61,356 nucleotides of DNA from Actinomycetes bacterium (GTDB lineage: Bacteria > Actinomycetota > Acidimicrobiia > Acidimicrobiales > Ilumatobacteraceae). The stretch is taken from NCBI GenBank assembly GCA_025358125.1, contig JANYKS010000075.1, positions 1-61,356 on the forward strand, in the 5' to 3' direction. Made by a program: the position numbers and the translations under genes. The stretch's first letter is position 1. The number at the start of each line of letters is the position of its first letter. The notes below the pieces were generated by a model. That model was not told the DNA's origin. It saw only the letters and a program-made list of their open reading frames with translations, and made no database searches. Below, piece after piece: positions 16,775 through 26,447 of the stretch.

Positions 16775-17370
16775 TGCTGGCCGAACTCCTGGCCCACCCC
16801 GGTGTGCGCGAGGAGTGTGTGCTGCGGTCGCGTTTCGGGTTCATGGCGTTCCACGGCGGGTCGCTGGAGGAAATGACCGACGTGATCGCGGCTGGAGCCG
16901 CCGAGCGCAGCGGCGCGAGCTACTACGGCGTGGTGCAGCCCGACGATCTGCAGTGGCACATCCCGTCGCACATGCTCAGTCCGAAGGAATCCGTTGCGAT
17001 GGCGTCGTTCATCGATCACGTCGACATCGTCATCACCGTCCACGGCTACGGGCGTCAGAGCTTGTTCACGTCGTTGCTCCTCGGCGGCACGAACCGCGAA
17101 TTGGCCGACCACCTCGGCCCGCATCTGCAACGCCACCTCCCTGCCTACGACATTCGCACCGATCTCGAGTCCATCCCGGCCGATCTGCGCGGCCAGCACC
17201 CGGACAATCCGGTCAACTTGCCGCGCTGCCAGGGGGTTCAGATCGAGTTGCCACCACGAGTGCGTGGCTCGAGCCCACTGTGGTGGGATTGGGAGGGCCC
17301 CGGCCTCACACCACACACCCAAGCATTGATCACCGGCCTCGCCGAAGCGGCACTCGCCTGGCGTCTCTGA
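16774..17370 (+). CDS. poly-gamma-glutamate hydrolase family protein
   Basis: 198 residues resembling the zinc-dependent replication-phage PGA hydrolase family (UPF0714/DUF867). MAFHGGSLEEMTDVIA and the later VITVHGYG carry the likely metal-binding His and Glu. The ATG overlaps the stop of the CcdA reading frame. The target could be gamma-linked amides in capsule or cell wall, or it may have a host role unrelated to PGA. Confidence 0.72.
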   Translation: MLAELLAHPGVREECVLRSRFGFMAFHGGSLEEMTDVIAAGAAERSGASYYGVVQPDDLQWHIPSHMLSPKESVAMASFIDHVDIVITVHGYGRQSLFTSLLLGGTNRELADHLGPHLQRHLPAYDIRTDLESIPADLRGQHPDNPVNLPRCQGVQIELPPRVRGSSPLWWDWEGPGLTPHTQALITGLAEAALAWRL

Positions 17371-17377
17371 GCCGGGT

Positions 17378-18040
17378 TTAGGGGGCCAGCCGCTCTATCA
17401 CCCAGCCGTCGTCAACCTCGCGGTAGCGGAAGCGGTCGTGGAGCCGGCTGGGGCGTCCCTGCCACACCTCTGCCTCGGTCGGCTCGATCCGCCAGCCACC
17501 CCAATTCGGCGGCCGGGGAATACTGTCGATCCCCGCGAAACGCGCCTCGAACCCGGCGACGCGTTCGTCGAGCTCGTCCCTGTCCGCGAGAACCTGCGAT
17601 TGCGGCGAGGCCCACGCCCCGATCTGCGACGACCGAGGTCGCGTCGCGAAGTACGCGTCCGACTCCTCGTCCGAGATGAGAGAAGCGGTGCCGCGGATTC
17701 TCATCTGGCGATGCAACTGCAGCCATGTGAACAGCGCCGACAGGCGCGGCGACCTCGCCAACTGGATGCCCTTCACCGATTCGTGATTCGTGTAGAACAC
17801 CAAGCCCCGCTCACTGACGCCGCGGGCGAGAAGGTAACGACTGTCGGGCATGCCGTCGGCATCGACGGTGCTCACCACCATCGCATTCGGCTCGACGCAC
17901 CCGGCCTCCTCCGCCTGGGCATACCAGTGTTGCCACTGGGTGATCGGGTCGGCCATCAGGTCGCTCCGATCGAGGCCAGCAGTCTCGTACTGGACTCGCC
18001 GATCGCGGATCGAGTCCGCCTGCCGCTCGGCGTCGGTCAT
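17378..18040 (-). CDS. pdxH: pyridoxamine 5'-phosphate oxidase
   Basis: 220-residue FMN enzyme of vitamin B6 metabolism, converting PNP/PMP to PLP. Family segments are VEPNAMVVSTVDADGMPDSR, GLVFYTNHESVKG, RSSQIGAWASPQS, and the C-terminal FRYREVDDGWVIERLAP. The ATG overlaps the stop of serS by four bases (ATGA), so it is translated with serS. Confidence 0.93.
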   Translation of the reverse strand: MTDAERQADSIRDRRVQYETAGLDRSDLMADPITQWQHWYAQAEEAGCVEPNAMVVSTVDADGMPDSRYLLARGVSERGLVFYTNHESVKGIQLARSPRLSALFTWLQLHRQMRIRGTASLISDEESDAYFATRPRSSQIGAWASPQSQVLADRDELDERVAGFEARFAGIDSIPRPPNWGGWRIEPTEAEVWQGRPSRLHDRFRYREVDDGWVIERLAP

Positions 18041-19329
18041 CTCGGGGCGATCGAGGTTGCGCCGCGCATGTAGGGAACGAGTACATCGGGAATCGTCACG
18101 CTCGCGTCGGGCTGGCGGAAGTTCTCGATGATCGCAGCCCACACCCGTGGGACGGCGAGCGCCGAGCCGTTGAGGGTGTGCGCGATCTCTGTGCCCGACT
18201 TGCCCCGGCGTCGGAAACGGATGTCGGCCCGGCGGGCTTGATAGTCGCTGAACCAGCTGACCGAGCTGACCTCCAGCCAGCAGTCGGTACCGGGAGCGAA
18301 GACTTCGATGTCGAACGAGCGATGATGGCTCTGGCCGAGGTCGCCGGTGCAGATTTCGATGATCCGATACGGCAGACCCAGCGATGCAATGGTGCGCTCC
18401 GCGCGGGCGGTCATCTCGGCGAGCAGCGCGGGTGCCTGTTCGGGCAGCGCGACGGCGAGGATCTCGACCTTGTCGAATTCGTGTGTGCGCAGCATGCCGC
18501 GAGTGTCGCGACCGGCCGAGCCGGCCTCACGCCGGAAGCACGATGTGTGGGCCATCAGCAACGCCGGCAGGGCCGCCTCGTCGAGGATCTCACCGGCATA
18601 CAACGAGGTGAGTGGCACCTCCGCCGTCGGGATCAACCACAGATCGTCGCGTTCGATCGCAAACGCGTCGTCCGCGAACTTGGGCAGCTGACCGGTTGCG
18701 GTGAGCGTCGCCGTGGTCACGAGCGTCGGCGGGCGGATCTCCTCGAACGCGTCGGCGTTGTTGTCGAGCGCCAACTGACACAGCGCCCTTGCCAGTGTCG
18801 CCCCGAGCCCGCGCTGCATCGTGAACATCGAGCCGCTGATCTTCGCCGCCCGTTCGTTGTCGAGGATGCCCAACGCCGTTGCAGTCTCCCAATGCGGCAC
18901 CCGCTGGTGATCGGCGAACGCGTCGGGCATGTTCACCGGGCCTTTGACGAGGGGATTGTCGCCCTCGCCGGTGCCGTCGGGGACGTCGGGGTGGGCCAGG
19001 TTGGGGATCCGCAGTAGCACCTGGCGCAGGGCTTCGGACACCTCGTCATGTTCGGCGGTCAGGCCACGTTCGGTCTCGCCGAACTCGCGGCTCGTTGCCA
19101 TGGCCGCTTGGGCCGCGGCGGTGTCACCGGCAGTGCGCAGCCGCCCGACCGTCTTGCTGAACTCATTCACCTTGCGACGGGCTCCATCGCGCTCTGCGAT
19201 GATTTCGCGGAGCCGTCCGTCGAGGCTGGAGGCGTGATCGAGCTGTTCGAGAATGGTTGGATCGGCGCGCCGGGTGAGCGCGGCGCGAACACCTTCGAAG
19301 TCGGTACGGATCAGTCGGACATCGAGCAC
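18037..19329 (-). CDS. serS: seryl-tRNA synthetase
   Basis: 430-residue class II synthetase. The N-terminal long coiled arm (about 25-100) is followed by the catalytic core, with TAEVPLTSLY (serine pocket), FRREAGSAGRDTRG (motif 2) and the C-terminal LNGSALAVPRVWAAIIEN (motif 3). The length is normal for the family. Confidence 0.96.
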   Translation of the reverse strand: MLDVRLIRTDFEGVRAALTRRADPTILEQLDHASSLDGRLREIIAERDGARRKVNEFSKTVGRLRTAGDTAAAQAAMATSREFGETERGLTAEHDEVSEALRQVLLRIPNLAHPDVPDGTGEGDNPLVKGPVNMPDAFADHQRVPHWETATALGILDNERAAKISGSMFTMQRGLGATLARALCQLALDNNADAFEEIRPPTLVTTATLTATGQLPKFADDAFAIERDDLWLIPTAEVPLTSLYAGEILDEAALPALLMAHTSCFRREAGSAGRDTRGMLRTHEFDKVEILAVALPEQAPALLAEMTARAERTIASLGLPYRIIEICTGDLGQSHHRSFDIEVFAPGTDCWLEVSSVSWFSDYQARRADIRFRRRGKSGTEIAHTLNGSALAVPRVWAAIIENFRQPDASVTIPDVLVPYMRGATSIAPR

Positions 19330-19405
19330 AGACGGTCAGGCTACTCGCACGCCCCGCGAGTGCCCGATACGATTGCGGCGATTTCGGCACGTGTGCAGGG
19401 TGCCG

Positions 19406-19411
19406 TAGCGT
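19406..19411 (+). promoter_or_regulatory. -10 box of ABC transporter genes, leaderless
   Basis: TAGCGT, six bases, then the GTG at 19418. Confidence 0.42.
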
Positions 19412-19417
19412 GGCTCC

Positions 19418-20314
19418 GTGGTGGCATCGGTGTTCGTCGAGGAGCTCGTTGTTCGTTACGGCGATCTCGTCGCCGTCGATCACGTCTCGTTCTCGGCCGC
19501 AGCGGGCGAAGTCACAGCGGTACTCGGTCCGAACGGCGCCGGTAAGACGACCACGTTGGAGGTGTGCGAGGGATACCGACGGGCCACCAGCGGCACCGCA
19601 ACCGTTTTGGGACTGATCCCACACCGGCGCCAGGCCGAACTCAGCCGGCGGATGGGTGTGATGCTCCAAGAGGGTGGATTCTCGCCGGCGGCGCGGGTCG
19701 GCGACGTGACGCGGCTGTTCTGCGAGCTGCACGACAAGCGCGTCGATGCGGCGGAACTGCTCCAGACCGTTGGGCTCGGCGAGCGTTTACGATCGAGCTA
19801 TCGCCGCCTCTCCGGCGGCGAGAAACAGCGCCTGTCGCTCGCGCTCGCGCTCGCCGCCCGACCCGACGTCGCCTTCCTCGACGAACCGACGTCGGGCGTC
19901 GACATCACCGGCCGCCAGCTGATCCGCTCCATCGTCCGCGACCTCGCACACAACGGTTGCGCGGTCGTGCTGGCAACGCACGAACTCGACGAGGCCGAGA
20001 AAGTAGCCGATCGCGTCGTGATCTTCGATCGCGGTCGGGTGGTGGCGGACGGCACGCTCGACGAACTGCGCAGCGGCCATGACGAGATCCGCTTCCGTAG
20101 TTCAGCGACACTCGACGTCCATGCAGTGTCGGCGGCAATCCAGTTGGCGGTGCGCTCGGTCGGCGACGGCGAGTTCGTCGTCGACGGAGGCGCCGTCCAT
20201 GTCGCAACGCTCACCGCGTGGCTGGCAGAACATGGCGAACCGATCGCCGACCTCAGCGCCGGCCGGCAACGGCTCGAAGACGTGTTCCTGCGCCTCACCG
20301 GCGGGCAGTCGTGA
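19418..20314 (+). CDS. ABC transporter ATP-binding protein
   Basis: 298-residue ATPase of the DrrA/multidrug export type. Walker A is GPNGAGKTT, the signature is LSGGEKQRLSLA, Walker B is AFLDEPTSGVD, and the switch is ATHELDEAEK. The C-terminal extension of about 80 residues is usual in this group. Its stop overlaps the permease start (GTGA), so the two form one exporter. Confidence 0.92.
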   Translation: MVASVFVEELVVRYGDLVAVDHVSFSAAAGEVTAVLGPNGAGKTTTLEVCEGYRRATSGTATVLGLIPHRRQAELSRRMGVMLQEGGFSPAARVGDVTRLFCELHDKRVDAAELLQTVGLGERLRSSYRRLSGGEKQRLSLALALAARPDVAFLDEPTSGVDITGRQLIRSIVRDLAHNGCAVVLATHELDEAEKVADRVVIFDRGRVVADGTLDELRSGHDEIRFRSSATLDVHAVSAAIQLAVRSVGDGEFVVDGGAVHVATLTAWLAEHGEPIADLSAGRQRLEDVFLRLTGGQS

Positions 20315-21036
20315 GCGCTTTGAAGGCGCAGGTTCGCTATGAGGTCTCGTCGACGATGCGCAACGGAGAACAGCTGCTGCTGACCCTCATCATCCCGGTG
20401 ATGCTGCTCGTCTTTTTCAGCCTCGTCGATGTCCTCCCGACCAACACCAAGGACCCGATCGATTTCCTCGCGCCCGGAATCCTCGGCCTCGCCGTGATGT
20501 CCACCGCGATGGTGAGCCTCGGCATCGGCACCGGGTTCGAGCGGACCTACAACGTGCTCAAGCGGCTCGGCGCGACACCGCTCGGGCGAGCCCGATTGAT
20601 CGCGGCCAAGATCGTCGCCGTCGTCGCAGTCGAACTCGTGCAGTTCGCGGTGTTGATTCCCGTGGCCTACACGCTCGGGTGGCGGCCGACCAGCCCGAAT
20701 TGGCTGGCAGCCTCGGGTGCGGTGATCGTTGCCACGTTGGCATTCGCCGGGATCGGGCTGAGCCTCGCCGGCCGTCTCCGGGGCGAGATCAACCTCGCCG
20801 CCCAGAACGGCCTGTACCTCGTACTGCTACTCCTCGGAGGAATGGTGATCCCGTTCGCGAAGTTGCCTGGGCCGATCTCGGCAATCGCCAAATCGCTGCC
20901 GTCCGGCGCCCTGGCCGATGTCTTGCGCGAGGCCCTCGCCAACGACGGTGTTCGCCCGGCGACGTCATGGTTGATCCTGGCCGGTTGGGCCATCGCCGCC
21001 CCAGTAGCAGCGGTGCGTCTGTTCCGCTGGGAGTGA
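20311..21036 (+). CDS. ABC-2 type permease
   Basis: 241-residue membrane subunit with about six hydrophobic segments, starting LLLTLIIPVMLLVFFSLVDV. Segment 3 and the loop FERTYNVLKRLGATPLGR match ABC-2 permeases of the DrrB type, near the coupling helix. Together with the preceding ATPase it should export an unknown lipid or drug-like compound. Confidence 0.9.
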   Translation: MSALKAQVRYEVSSTMRNGEQLLLTLIIPVMLLVFFSLVDVLPTNTKDPIDFLAPGILGLAVMSTAMVSLGIGTGFERTYNVLKRLGATPLGRARLIAAKIVAVVAVELVQFAVLIPVAYTLGWRPTSPNWLAASGAVIVATLAFAGIGLSLAGRLRGEINLAAQNGLYLVLLLLGGMVIPFAKLPGPISAIAKSLPSGALADVLREALANDGVRPATSWLILAGWAIAAPVAAVRLFRWE

Positions 21037-21105
21037 TCGCCAGTCGTGTCAACGATTCCTGAGTACGCCCATCTCGATGGTTCGCGACGGTCGAGGCAGC
21101 GGTGC

Positions 21106-22023
21106 TTACTTGGAGCGTTCGGGTTCTGGCACGGCGGGCAGCCGCTCGAACTCTTCGGTCACCTGTTCGTAGGTGAGCGTGGCCTCCACCACGACGGGTG
21201 CGCGGCGGCGATAGCTCTGGTCCTCGTCGAAGCCGGCGCTGAACCGCTTGAAGAACATGAAGATGATGATCGCCCAGATGAACATCGTGCCGCCGACCTT
21301 CATGATCGCACCAGCAAACTGCTGATCGTTGATGACGTTGATTCCCCATACTCGCACCGGGATGTCGTAGCGCTTGTAGACGGCGCCGTCCGCGAACGTC
21401 AGCCATCCGGCCGGCACCGTCGGGATGACGCTCTGGACGAACAGGTAGACCATCTTGGCGGCGTAACCCATGTGCAGTTCCTTGAACGGACCGATCACCG
21501 ACATCCACATCAGCAGCGCGGTCGTCACGAGCATGAAGTGCAGCGAATAGTGCAGCACTGCGTTGTCGCCGGACGCATTCACCACGCCGGGGACGTGGGT
21601 GACCATCACCACCAAGTTGAACAACACACCTGCAACGACCGGCTTGGTCATGAACCGCACGACGTTGTAGGCGCGGCCCTTGCCGACGATCAGGCGCAGC
21701 AACCACTCGGGCATCGCGAGCAGGGCGAGCGGTGGCAGGAAGTAGGCCAGCATCATGTGCTGCAGCATGTGCGCGGAGTAGAGGTAGGTCTCGCCGATGT
21801 CGTGGATCGGCCAGTCGCTGGCCCCCCACAGCATCACGACGGTGAGCGCGAAGTAAACCGTCTGGCGGCGGCTGACGATGACCTCGCCGGGGCCGACGGC
21901 ACGGGGCCCGATGACGCGCACCGAATAGAACCAGAACGCGATGACCGAAACGACGAGAAGCCACACTTCAGGATGGGTGCGGAACGCCCACGGATCGGCG
22001 GTGATGTCAATTCTGGCCAACAC
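21106..22023 (-). CDS. ctaG: cytochrome c oxidase assembly factor CtaG (caa3 type)
   Basis: 305 residues with about seven membrane helices. YLYSAHMLQHMMLAYFLPPLALLAMPEW is diagnostic of the caa3_CtaG family, whose His/Met-rich helix helps copper delivery to oxidase. It is the last gene of the minus-strand oxidase cluster, 24 bases after the subunit IV gene. Confidence 0.9.
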   Translation of the reverse strand: MLARIDITADPWAFRTHPEVWLLVVSVIAFWFYSVRVIGPRAVGPGEVIVSRRQTVYFALTVVMLWGASDWPIHDIGETYLYSAHMLQHMMLAYFLPPLALLAMPEWLLRLIVGKGRAYNVVRFMTKPVVAGVLFNLVVMVTHVPGVVNASGDNAVLHYSLHFMLVTTALLMWMSVIGPFKELHMGYAAKMVYLFVQSVIPTVPAGWLTFADGAVYKRYDIPVRVWGINVINDQQFAGAIMKVGGTMFIWAIIIFMFFKRFSAGFDEDQSYRRRAPVVVEATLTYEQVTEEFERLPAVPEPERSK

Positions 22024-22047
22024 GATGTGCCGACCTCCTAACAGGCC

Positions 22048-22410
22048 TCAACCTGGAGAGAAGAAATGGAACGTGGTCAGCGCCGCAGAGTAGACGAAGA
22101 TCGCGAGGAACAAACCCGAGTAGAACAACGCGGTGAAGATCTTGTTGTCGAACTTGAGATGCATGAAGTAGCTGACCACCATTGCGAACTTGATCGCCAT
22201 GATCGTCAGCAGCGTCGTCATGAAGATCCACCCAGGCAGATGCATGTACGTCAGCGACACTTCGGCTGCGGTGAAGGCGGCGAGGATCGCGGCAATGACG
22301 ACGTAACCCTTGTCGGTCATTCCGTGCTCGTGCTCGGCATGGTCAGCGTCGCGGGCAACGGCATCGTGAGAGCCGCCGGTTTCCGTGACGACGACGTGTT
22401 CGGTGCTCAT
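22048..22410 (-). CDS. cytochrome c oxidase subunit IV-type protein
   Basis: 120 residues, with a His-rich polar N-terminus and three membrane helices. VVIAAILAAFTAAEVSLTY and VVSYFMHLKFDNK match the prokaryotic COX4/CyoD-like small subunit (TM3 MHLK motif). It stabilises the oxidase. ATG at 22410 is preferred over 22416. It is ten bases from ctaE. Confidence 0.87.
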   Translation of the reverse strand: MSTEHVVVTETGGSHDAVARDADHAEHEHGMTDKGYVVIAAILAAFTAAEVSLTYMHLPGWIFMTTLLTIMAIKFAMVVSYFMHLKFDNKIFTALFYSGLFLAIFVYSAALTTFHFFSPG

Positions 22411-22420
22411 GACCATGACC

Positions 22421-23128
22421 TCAAGACGGAATCAGGTAGACGAGGGTGAAGATGACGATCCAGACGATGTCGACGAAGTGCCAGTACAGGCCGATCATCT
22501 CGACGACCTCGGCCTTGTTGCCGGGCACCTTGCTGCGGTTGATGATGCCGACGAGCGCCATCAGCATGATGATGCCGACGGTGACGTGTACTCCGTGGAA
22601 ACCGGTGAGGGTGTAGAAACTCGATCCGAACAGGTTCGTCGTGAAGCCGAGGCCTTCGTGGTAGAACTCGGTGAACTCGAACACCTGTGCACCGACGAAC
22701 GTGGCGCCGAGCAACGCGGTGACGGTGAGCCACGTGCTGGTGTTGCGATCGTCGCCGCGCTGGGCCGCCGACACGGCGAGCACCATCGTCAACGAGCTCA
22801 TCAGCAGCACGAACGAGCTGACCGACGTGAGCGGGAGGTTGTACAGCTGCGACGGCGAGGGCGAACCGGCGTGACGGCCGCGGTACAGCATGTAGGTGGA
22901 GATCAGTCCACCGAACAGCAGGCACTCGCTACCGAGGAACATCCACATCGCAAGTTTGTTGTTGGAGAGCCCGGTGCTCGTGGCGTGGGCGCCTGAGTCG
23001 GCGTGACCTGAGTCGCCGTGACCGGTGTCGGCATGGTCGCCGTGGCCGTGTGCATCGGCCGCGGCGGGGGTGACCGCGTCGTCGAGCGGGATCAGGTCGG
23101 TGGATTCTGGGATTGCGATGTCAGCCAA
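22421..23128 (-). CDS. ctaE: cytochrome c oxidase subunit III
   Basis: Heme-copper oxidase subunit III with five helices in the core (MWMFLGSECLLFGGLIS; FEFTEFYHEGLGF; GFHGVHVTVGII; YWHFVDIVWIVIF). The N-terminus has a His/Asp/Gly-rich run (about 28-50) that may bind metal. TTG at 23128 has AAGGAG ten bases upstream and is preferred. ATG at 23155 would overlap ctaD more and has no site. Confidence 0.92.
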   Translation of the reverse strand: MADIAIPESTDLIPLDDAVTPAAADAHGHGDHADTGHGDSGHADSGAHATSTGLSNNKLAMWMFLGSECLLFGGLISTYMLYRGRHAGSPSPSQLYNLPLTSVSSFVLLMSSLTMVLAVSAAQRGDDRNTSTWLTVTALLGATFVGAQVFEFTEFYHEGLGFTTNLFGSSFYTLTGFHGVHVTVGIIMLMALVGIINRSKVPGNKAEVVEMIGLYWHFVDIVWIVIFTLVYLIPS

Positions 23129-25127
23129 TTGTCGCCAACTCCTTCGTGGATTCATCGTCGGACGGCGGCTCGTAGTCCGACTCGTCGGCGACCGATGGCT
23201 CGAGTGACCAGCCGAAGATCGCGAACATCACGATCGCTGCTCCGAAGACGGCGAGCAGCCGATTGAAGATGACGCCGTAGGCGATGATCGGCAGGCCGAG
23301 CGCGAGAACGACGGGCCAATACGACGGCGATGGCATGTGGAACTGCTTGTCAGCCTTGTCGTGCAGTTCATGCATGATCTCTTCGTAGTTGGACACCTGG
23401 GTGATCTCGCCGGTCTCTTCGTCCTCCTCGTACTTGCGGTGGAAGAAATCGTCGAGCGCGTGGACGTGCGGGATGGTGTCGAAGTTGTGTTCCTGCGGTG
23501 GGCTGGTTGTCATCCATTCGAGGCTGCGCGCATCCCACGGGTCGCCCGGTGCGGCGGCGCCCTTGCGGGTGGTCCGGAACACGTTGAGGATGAACATGAA
23601 GATGCCGAGCGCGAGGATGAACGAGCCGATGGTGGCCACCAGGTTCCAGAACGCCCCGTTGAAGAATCCGTCGCCGGCGCGGGCGTTGGTCCAGATCTGC
23701 ATCCGTCGCGGCTGGCCCTGCAGGCCGAGGATGTGCATCGGCCCGAATGTCATGTTCATGCCGAGCACCATCAGCCAGAAGTTCCACTTGCCGAGGCGTT
23801 CGCTGAGCATCTTGCCGAAGACCTTCGGCCACCAGTAGTAGAAGCCGGCGAACAGGCCGAAGACGGCGCCGCCGAACAGCACGTAGTGCAAGTGGGCGAC
23901 GACGAAATAGGTGTCGGTCTGCTGGGTGTCCGACGGCGAGACCGAGTGAAGGACACCCGACAGTCCGCCGATGGTGAACTCGAGGATCAGCCCGATCGCG
24001 AACATCATCGCGGTGGTGAACCGCAGCTTGCCGCCCCACAACGTCATCGTCCAGTTGACGATCTTGACGCCCGTCGGCAACGCGATGGCCATCGTGGCGA
24101 CCGAGAAGACGGCGACGCTGACGGGACCGAGGCCGCTGGCGAACATGTGGTGGGCCCACACGCCCCAGCCGAGGAAGCCGATCGCAGCACCGGCGAAGAC
24201 CACGAACTTATAGCCGAACAGCGGCTTTCGGGAGAACACCGGCAGCACCTCGCTGACGATTCCGAAGGAGGGCAGGACGAGGATGTACACCTCCGGGTGC
24301 CCGAAGATCCAGAACAGATGTTGCCAGAGCAGTGGATCGGCACCCTTGTCGACGCTGAAGAACGCTGCACCGAAGTCGCGTTGGAAGATGAGCAGGAACA
24401 ACGCGACGGTGATGACAGGGATCGCGAACAGCAGCAAGAACTGCACCACGAGCACCATCCACGTGAAGATCGGCATCTTCATCAGGCTCATCCCCGGTGC
24501 TCGCATGTTGAGCACGGTCACGATCAGGTTGATCGCACCGGACAGCGAGGCAATACCGGTGATCAGCAGGCCGAGCGCCCAGAAATCGACGCCGTGGCTC
24601 GGCGAGAACGCAACGCTGGTATTCGGCGCGTACGCGAACCAGCCCGTGTCGGAGGCGCCGCCGAGGAACCACGCCGTGTTGAGGAAGACGCCGCCGAACA
24701 AGAAACACCAGAAACCGAACGCGTTGAGCCGCGGGAACGCGACGTCACGGGCGCCGATCTGCAGCGGGACCAGGTAGTTGGAGAAGGCGGCTGCCGTCGG
24801 CATCACGAACAGGAAGATCATCGTCGTCGCGTGCATCGTGAACATCTGGTTGTAGGCGTTGGCGCTGAGGATCTTCCCGTTCGGCATCGCGAGCTGGAGC
24901 CGGATCATCAGCGCCTCGACACCGCCGACGATGAAGAACGAGAAAGCAACGACGCCGTACATGATGCCGATTTTTTTGTGGTCGACGGTGAAGACCCAAC
25001 TGCGCCAACCGGTGGACGAAACCGGTCGGCGGAACACACCGAGCGCGCTGCTCGGCGTCACGAGAGCCGGGGTGGAGGGACCACCACGGGCGAGGGCGGG
25101 GGTCACTGGTCGTTCGACGATAGCCAT
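23121..25127 (-). CDS. ctaD: cytochrome c oxidase subunit I
   Basis: 668-residue catalytic subunit of an aa3 oxidase with 12 helices. All ligands are present: H99 (haem a, in FTMHATTM), H277 and Y281 (GHPEVYIL, CuB and cross-linked Tyr), H326/H327 (WAHHMF, CuB), and H412 and H414 (VAHLHYVL, haems a3 and a). The C-terminal extension of about 100 residues contains DPWDARSLEW, usual in actinobacteria, and two further hydrophobic segments. AGGAG lies seven bases before the ATG. The gene is 10 bases downstream of ctaC. Confidence 0.96.
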   Translation of the reverse strand: MAIVERPVTPALARGGPSTPALVTPSSALGVFRRPVSSTGWRSWVFTVDHKKIGIMYGVVAFSFFIVGGVEALMIRLQLAMPNGKILSANAYNQMFTMHATTMIFLFVMPTAAAFSNYLVPLQIGARDVAFPRLNAFGFWCFLFGGVFLNTAWFLGGASDTGWFAYAPNTSVAFSPSHGVDFWALGLLITGIASLSGAINLIVTVLNMRAPGMSLMKMPIFTWMVLVVQFLLLFAIPVITVALFLLIFQRDFGAAFFSVDKGADPLLWQHLFWIFGHPEVYILVLPSFGIVSEVLPVFSRKPLFGYKFVVFAGAAIGFLGWGVWAHHMFASGLGPVSVAVFSVATMAIALPTGVKIVNWTMTLWGGKLRFTTAMMFAIGLILEFTIGGLSGVLHSVSPSDTQQTDTYFVVAHLHYVLFGGAVFGLFAGFYYWWPKVFGKMLSERLGKWNFWLMVLGMNMTFGPMHILGLQGQPRRMQIWTNARAGDGFFNGAFWNLVATIGSFILALGIFMFILNVFRTTRKGAAAPGDPWDARSLEWMTTSPPQEHNFDTIPHVHALDDFFHRKYEEDEETGEITQVSNYEEIMHELHDKADKQFHMPSPSYWPVVLALGLPIIAYGVIFNRLLAVFGAAIVMFAIFGWSLEPSVADESDYEPPSDDESTKELATIG

Positions 25128-25137
25128 CTACGTTCTC

Positions 25138-26355
25138 CTACTTCCGCTCGGCAAGGTAGGCAATGATCTGGTCAATCTGATTTTCCGACAATCCGAGATT
25201 GGGCATACCGCGGGTCTTGCCGTTGGTCGGTCCCAACTTGGTTGCGTCGGTGTACATCGGTTTCTTGCCTGGTGGATTTCGCAGCCATTCCCTGAGCTGT
25301 ACTGCGTCGAGACAATTGGCCTCGACGCCCTTGAGATACAACGCGGTGAAGTCAGCCGACTTGGCGTCGACCAGCTTGGCCCGGCAGTCCGGTGTGAGTA
25401 GATCGAACGAAGCGCCGGCGAAGGTGGTCCGCGTCATCAGATTGGTGAGGTTCGGCGTAGCGCCCGAGTAGACCCACAGGTCTGGTCGGGCGATCACCGG
25501 CTTGCCGTCCGAACCGGCAATACCGTTGACCTGATGGCACCGGCTGCAGTTGGCGAGGAACACCGCCTCGCCGTCGGCGGCAGGCGTTCCCGCCGGAGGC
25601 GGGGTGTATGCGGCGAGCTGATTCGTGACCCACGCGCTGAAACCCGGCGCGTCGAGCGCTACCGCTTCCATCCGCATGTAGGCGTGCGACAGCCCGCAGA
25701 ATTCGGTGCACTGGCCGAGATACATACCCGGCTGATCGGCCTGCATCCGCAGCGTGTGCACCCGACCCGGGACGGCATCGCGCTTACCGTTCAGCTTGGG
25801 GATCCAGAACGAGTGGATTACGTCGCGACTGGTGATCCGCAACAGCACGTGCTGTCCGGCGGGAATCACCATTTGGTTGGCGGTGACGATGGGTTGCGTG
25901 ATGCCCCCCGGCAGACAACCTGGTTGTACCGGGTAGTCGTATTCCCACCACCACTGTTGGCCGGTGACGTTGACGACGCACTGGGTGTCGCTCGTCTTGG
26001 CGAGATCGAACAGCGTCTTCACCGTCGGGATACCGATGCCGATCAGGATCAGCGCCGGAATGATGGTGAGCGCAATCTCGAGCGCCGGCTTGCCATGCGT
26101 CTGCTTCGGGATGACCTGGCCGCGATCGCGGAACTTGATCACGCACAAGAACACGACACCGATGACGATCACGAGCACGACGCCGGCGATCATGAACGGC
26201 GGGCGCTGCAGATTGTTGATCTCGCGAGCGTTCTCGCCGGCCGGCTGGAACGTGTCCTGCGGCGCGTCCTTGGCACAGCCGGCGAGCAACGTCAGCGCAC
26301 CAACGGCCGCCGCCGACAGTGCAGAGCGGCGATAGCGCGTACGGAGGTTTGTCAT
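25138..26355 (-). CDS. ctaC: cytochrome c oxidase subunit II with fused cytochrome c
   Basis: 405 residues. The lipoprotein signal ends LLAGC. Two membrane helices follow, then the CuA cupredoxin domain (VIHSFW, QCTEFCGLSHAYM with both Cys, Glu, His and Met), and a C-terminal c-type haem domain (CSRCH; distal Met in RGMPNLG). So this is a caa3-like subunit II. GGGAG precedes ATG at 26355. An in-frame GTG at 26376 lies seven bases after TACCGT, so a longer leaderless form is possible. Confidence 0.94.
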   Translation of the reverse strand: MTNLRTRYRRSALSAAAVGALTLLAGCAKDAPQDTFQPAGENAREINNLQRPPFMIAGVVLVIVIGVVFLCVIKFRDRGQVIPKQTHGKPALEIALTIIPALILIGIGIPTVKTLFDLAKTSDTQCVVNVTGQQWWWEYDYPVQPGCLPGGITQPIVTANQMVIPAGQHVLLRITSRDVIHSFWIPKLNGKRDAVPGRVHTLRMQADQPGMYLGQCTEFCGLSHAYMRMEAVALDAPGFSAWVTNQLAAYTPPPAGTPAADGEAVFLANCSRCHQVNGIAGSDGKPVIARPDLWVYSGATPNLTNLMTRTTFAGASFDLLTPDCRAKLVDAKSADFTALYLKGVEANCLDAVQLREWLRNPPGKKPMYTDATKLGPTNGKTRGMPNLGLSENQIDQIIAYLAERK

Positions 26356-26447
26356 CCAGTCTCCCGACCGATCGTTCACGAAGCCAACGGTAGTCAGCGG
26401 ACGAGGACCGCGACCATTCGTCGCCGGGACATCCTTGGCCAGATGTG

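Noticed and set aside
23337-25166. 609-codon open frame on the plus strand opposite ctaD
   Set aside because: Its translation is rich in Glu, His, Asp and Arg in the way antisense of a GC-rich membrane gene always is, and ctaD is certain. The same holds for 28283-29644 opposite the subunit I-like gene and 30864-32321 on the minus strand over clpS/DUF2017.
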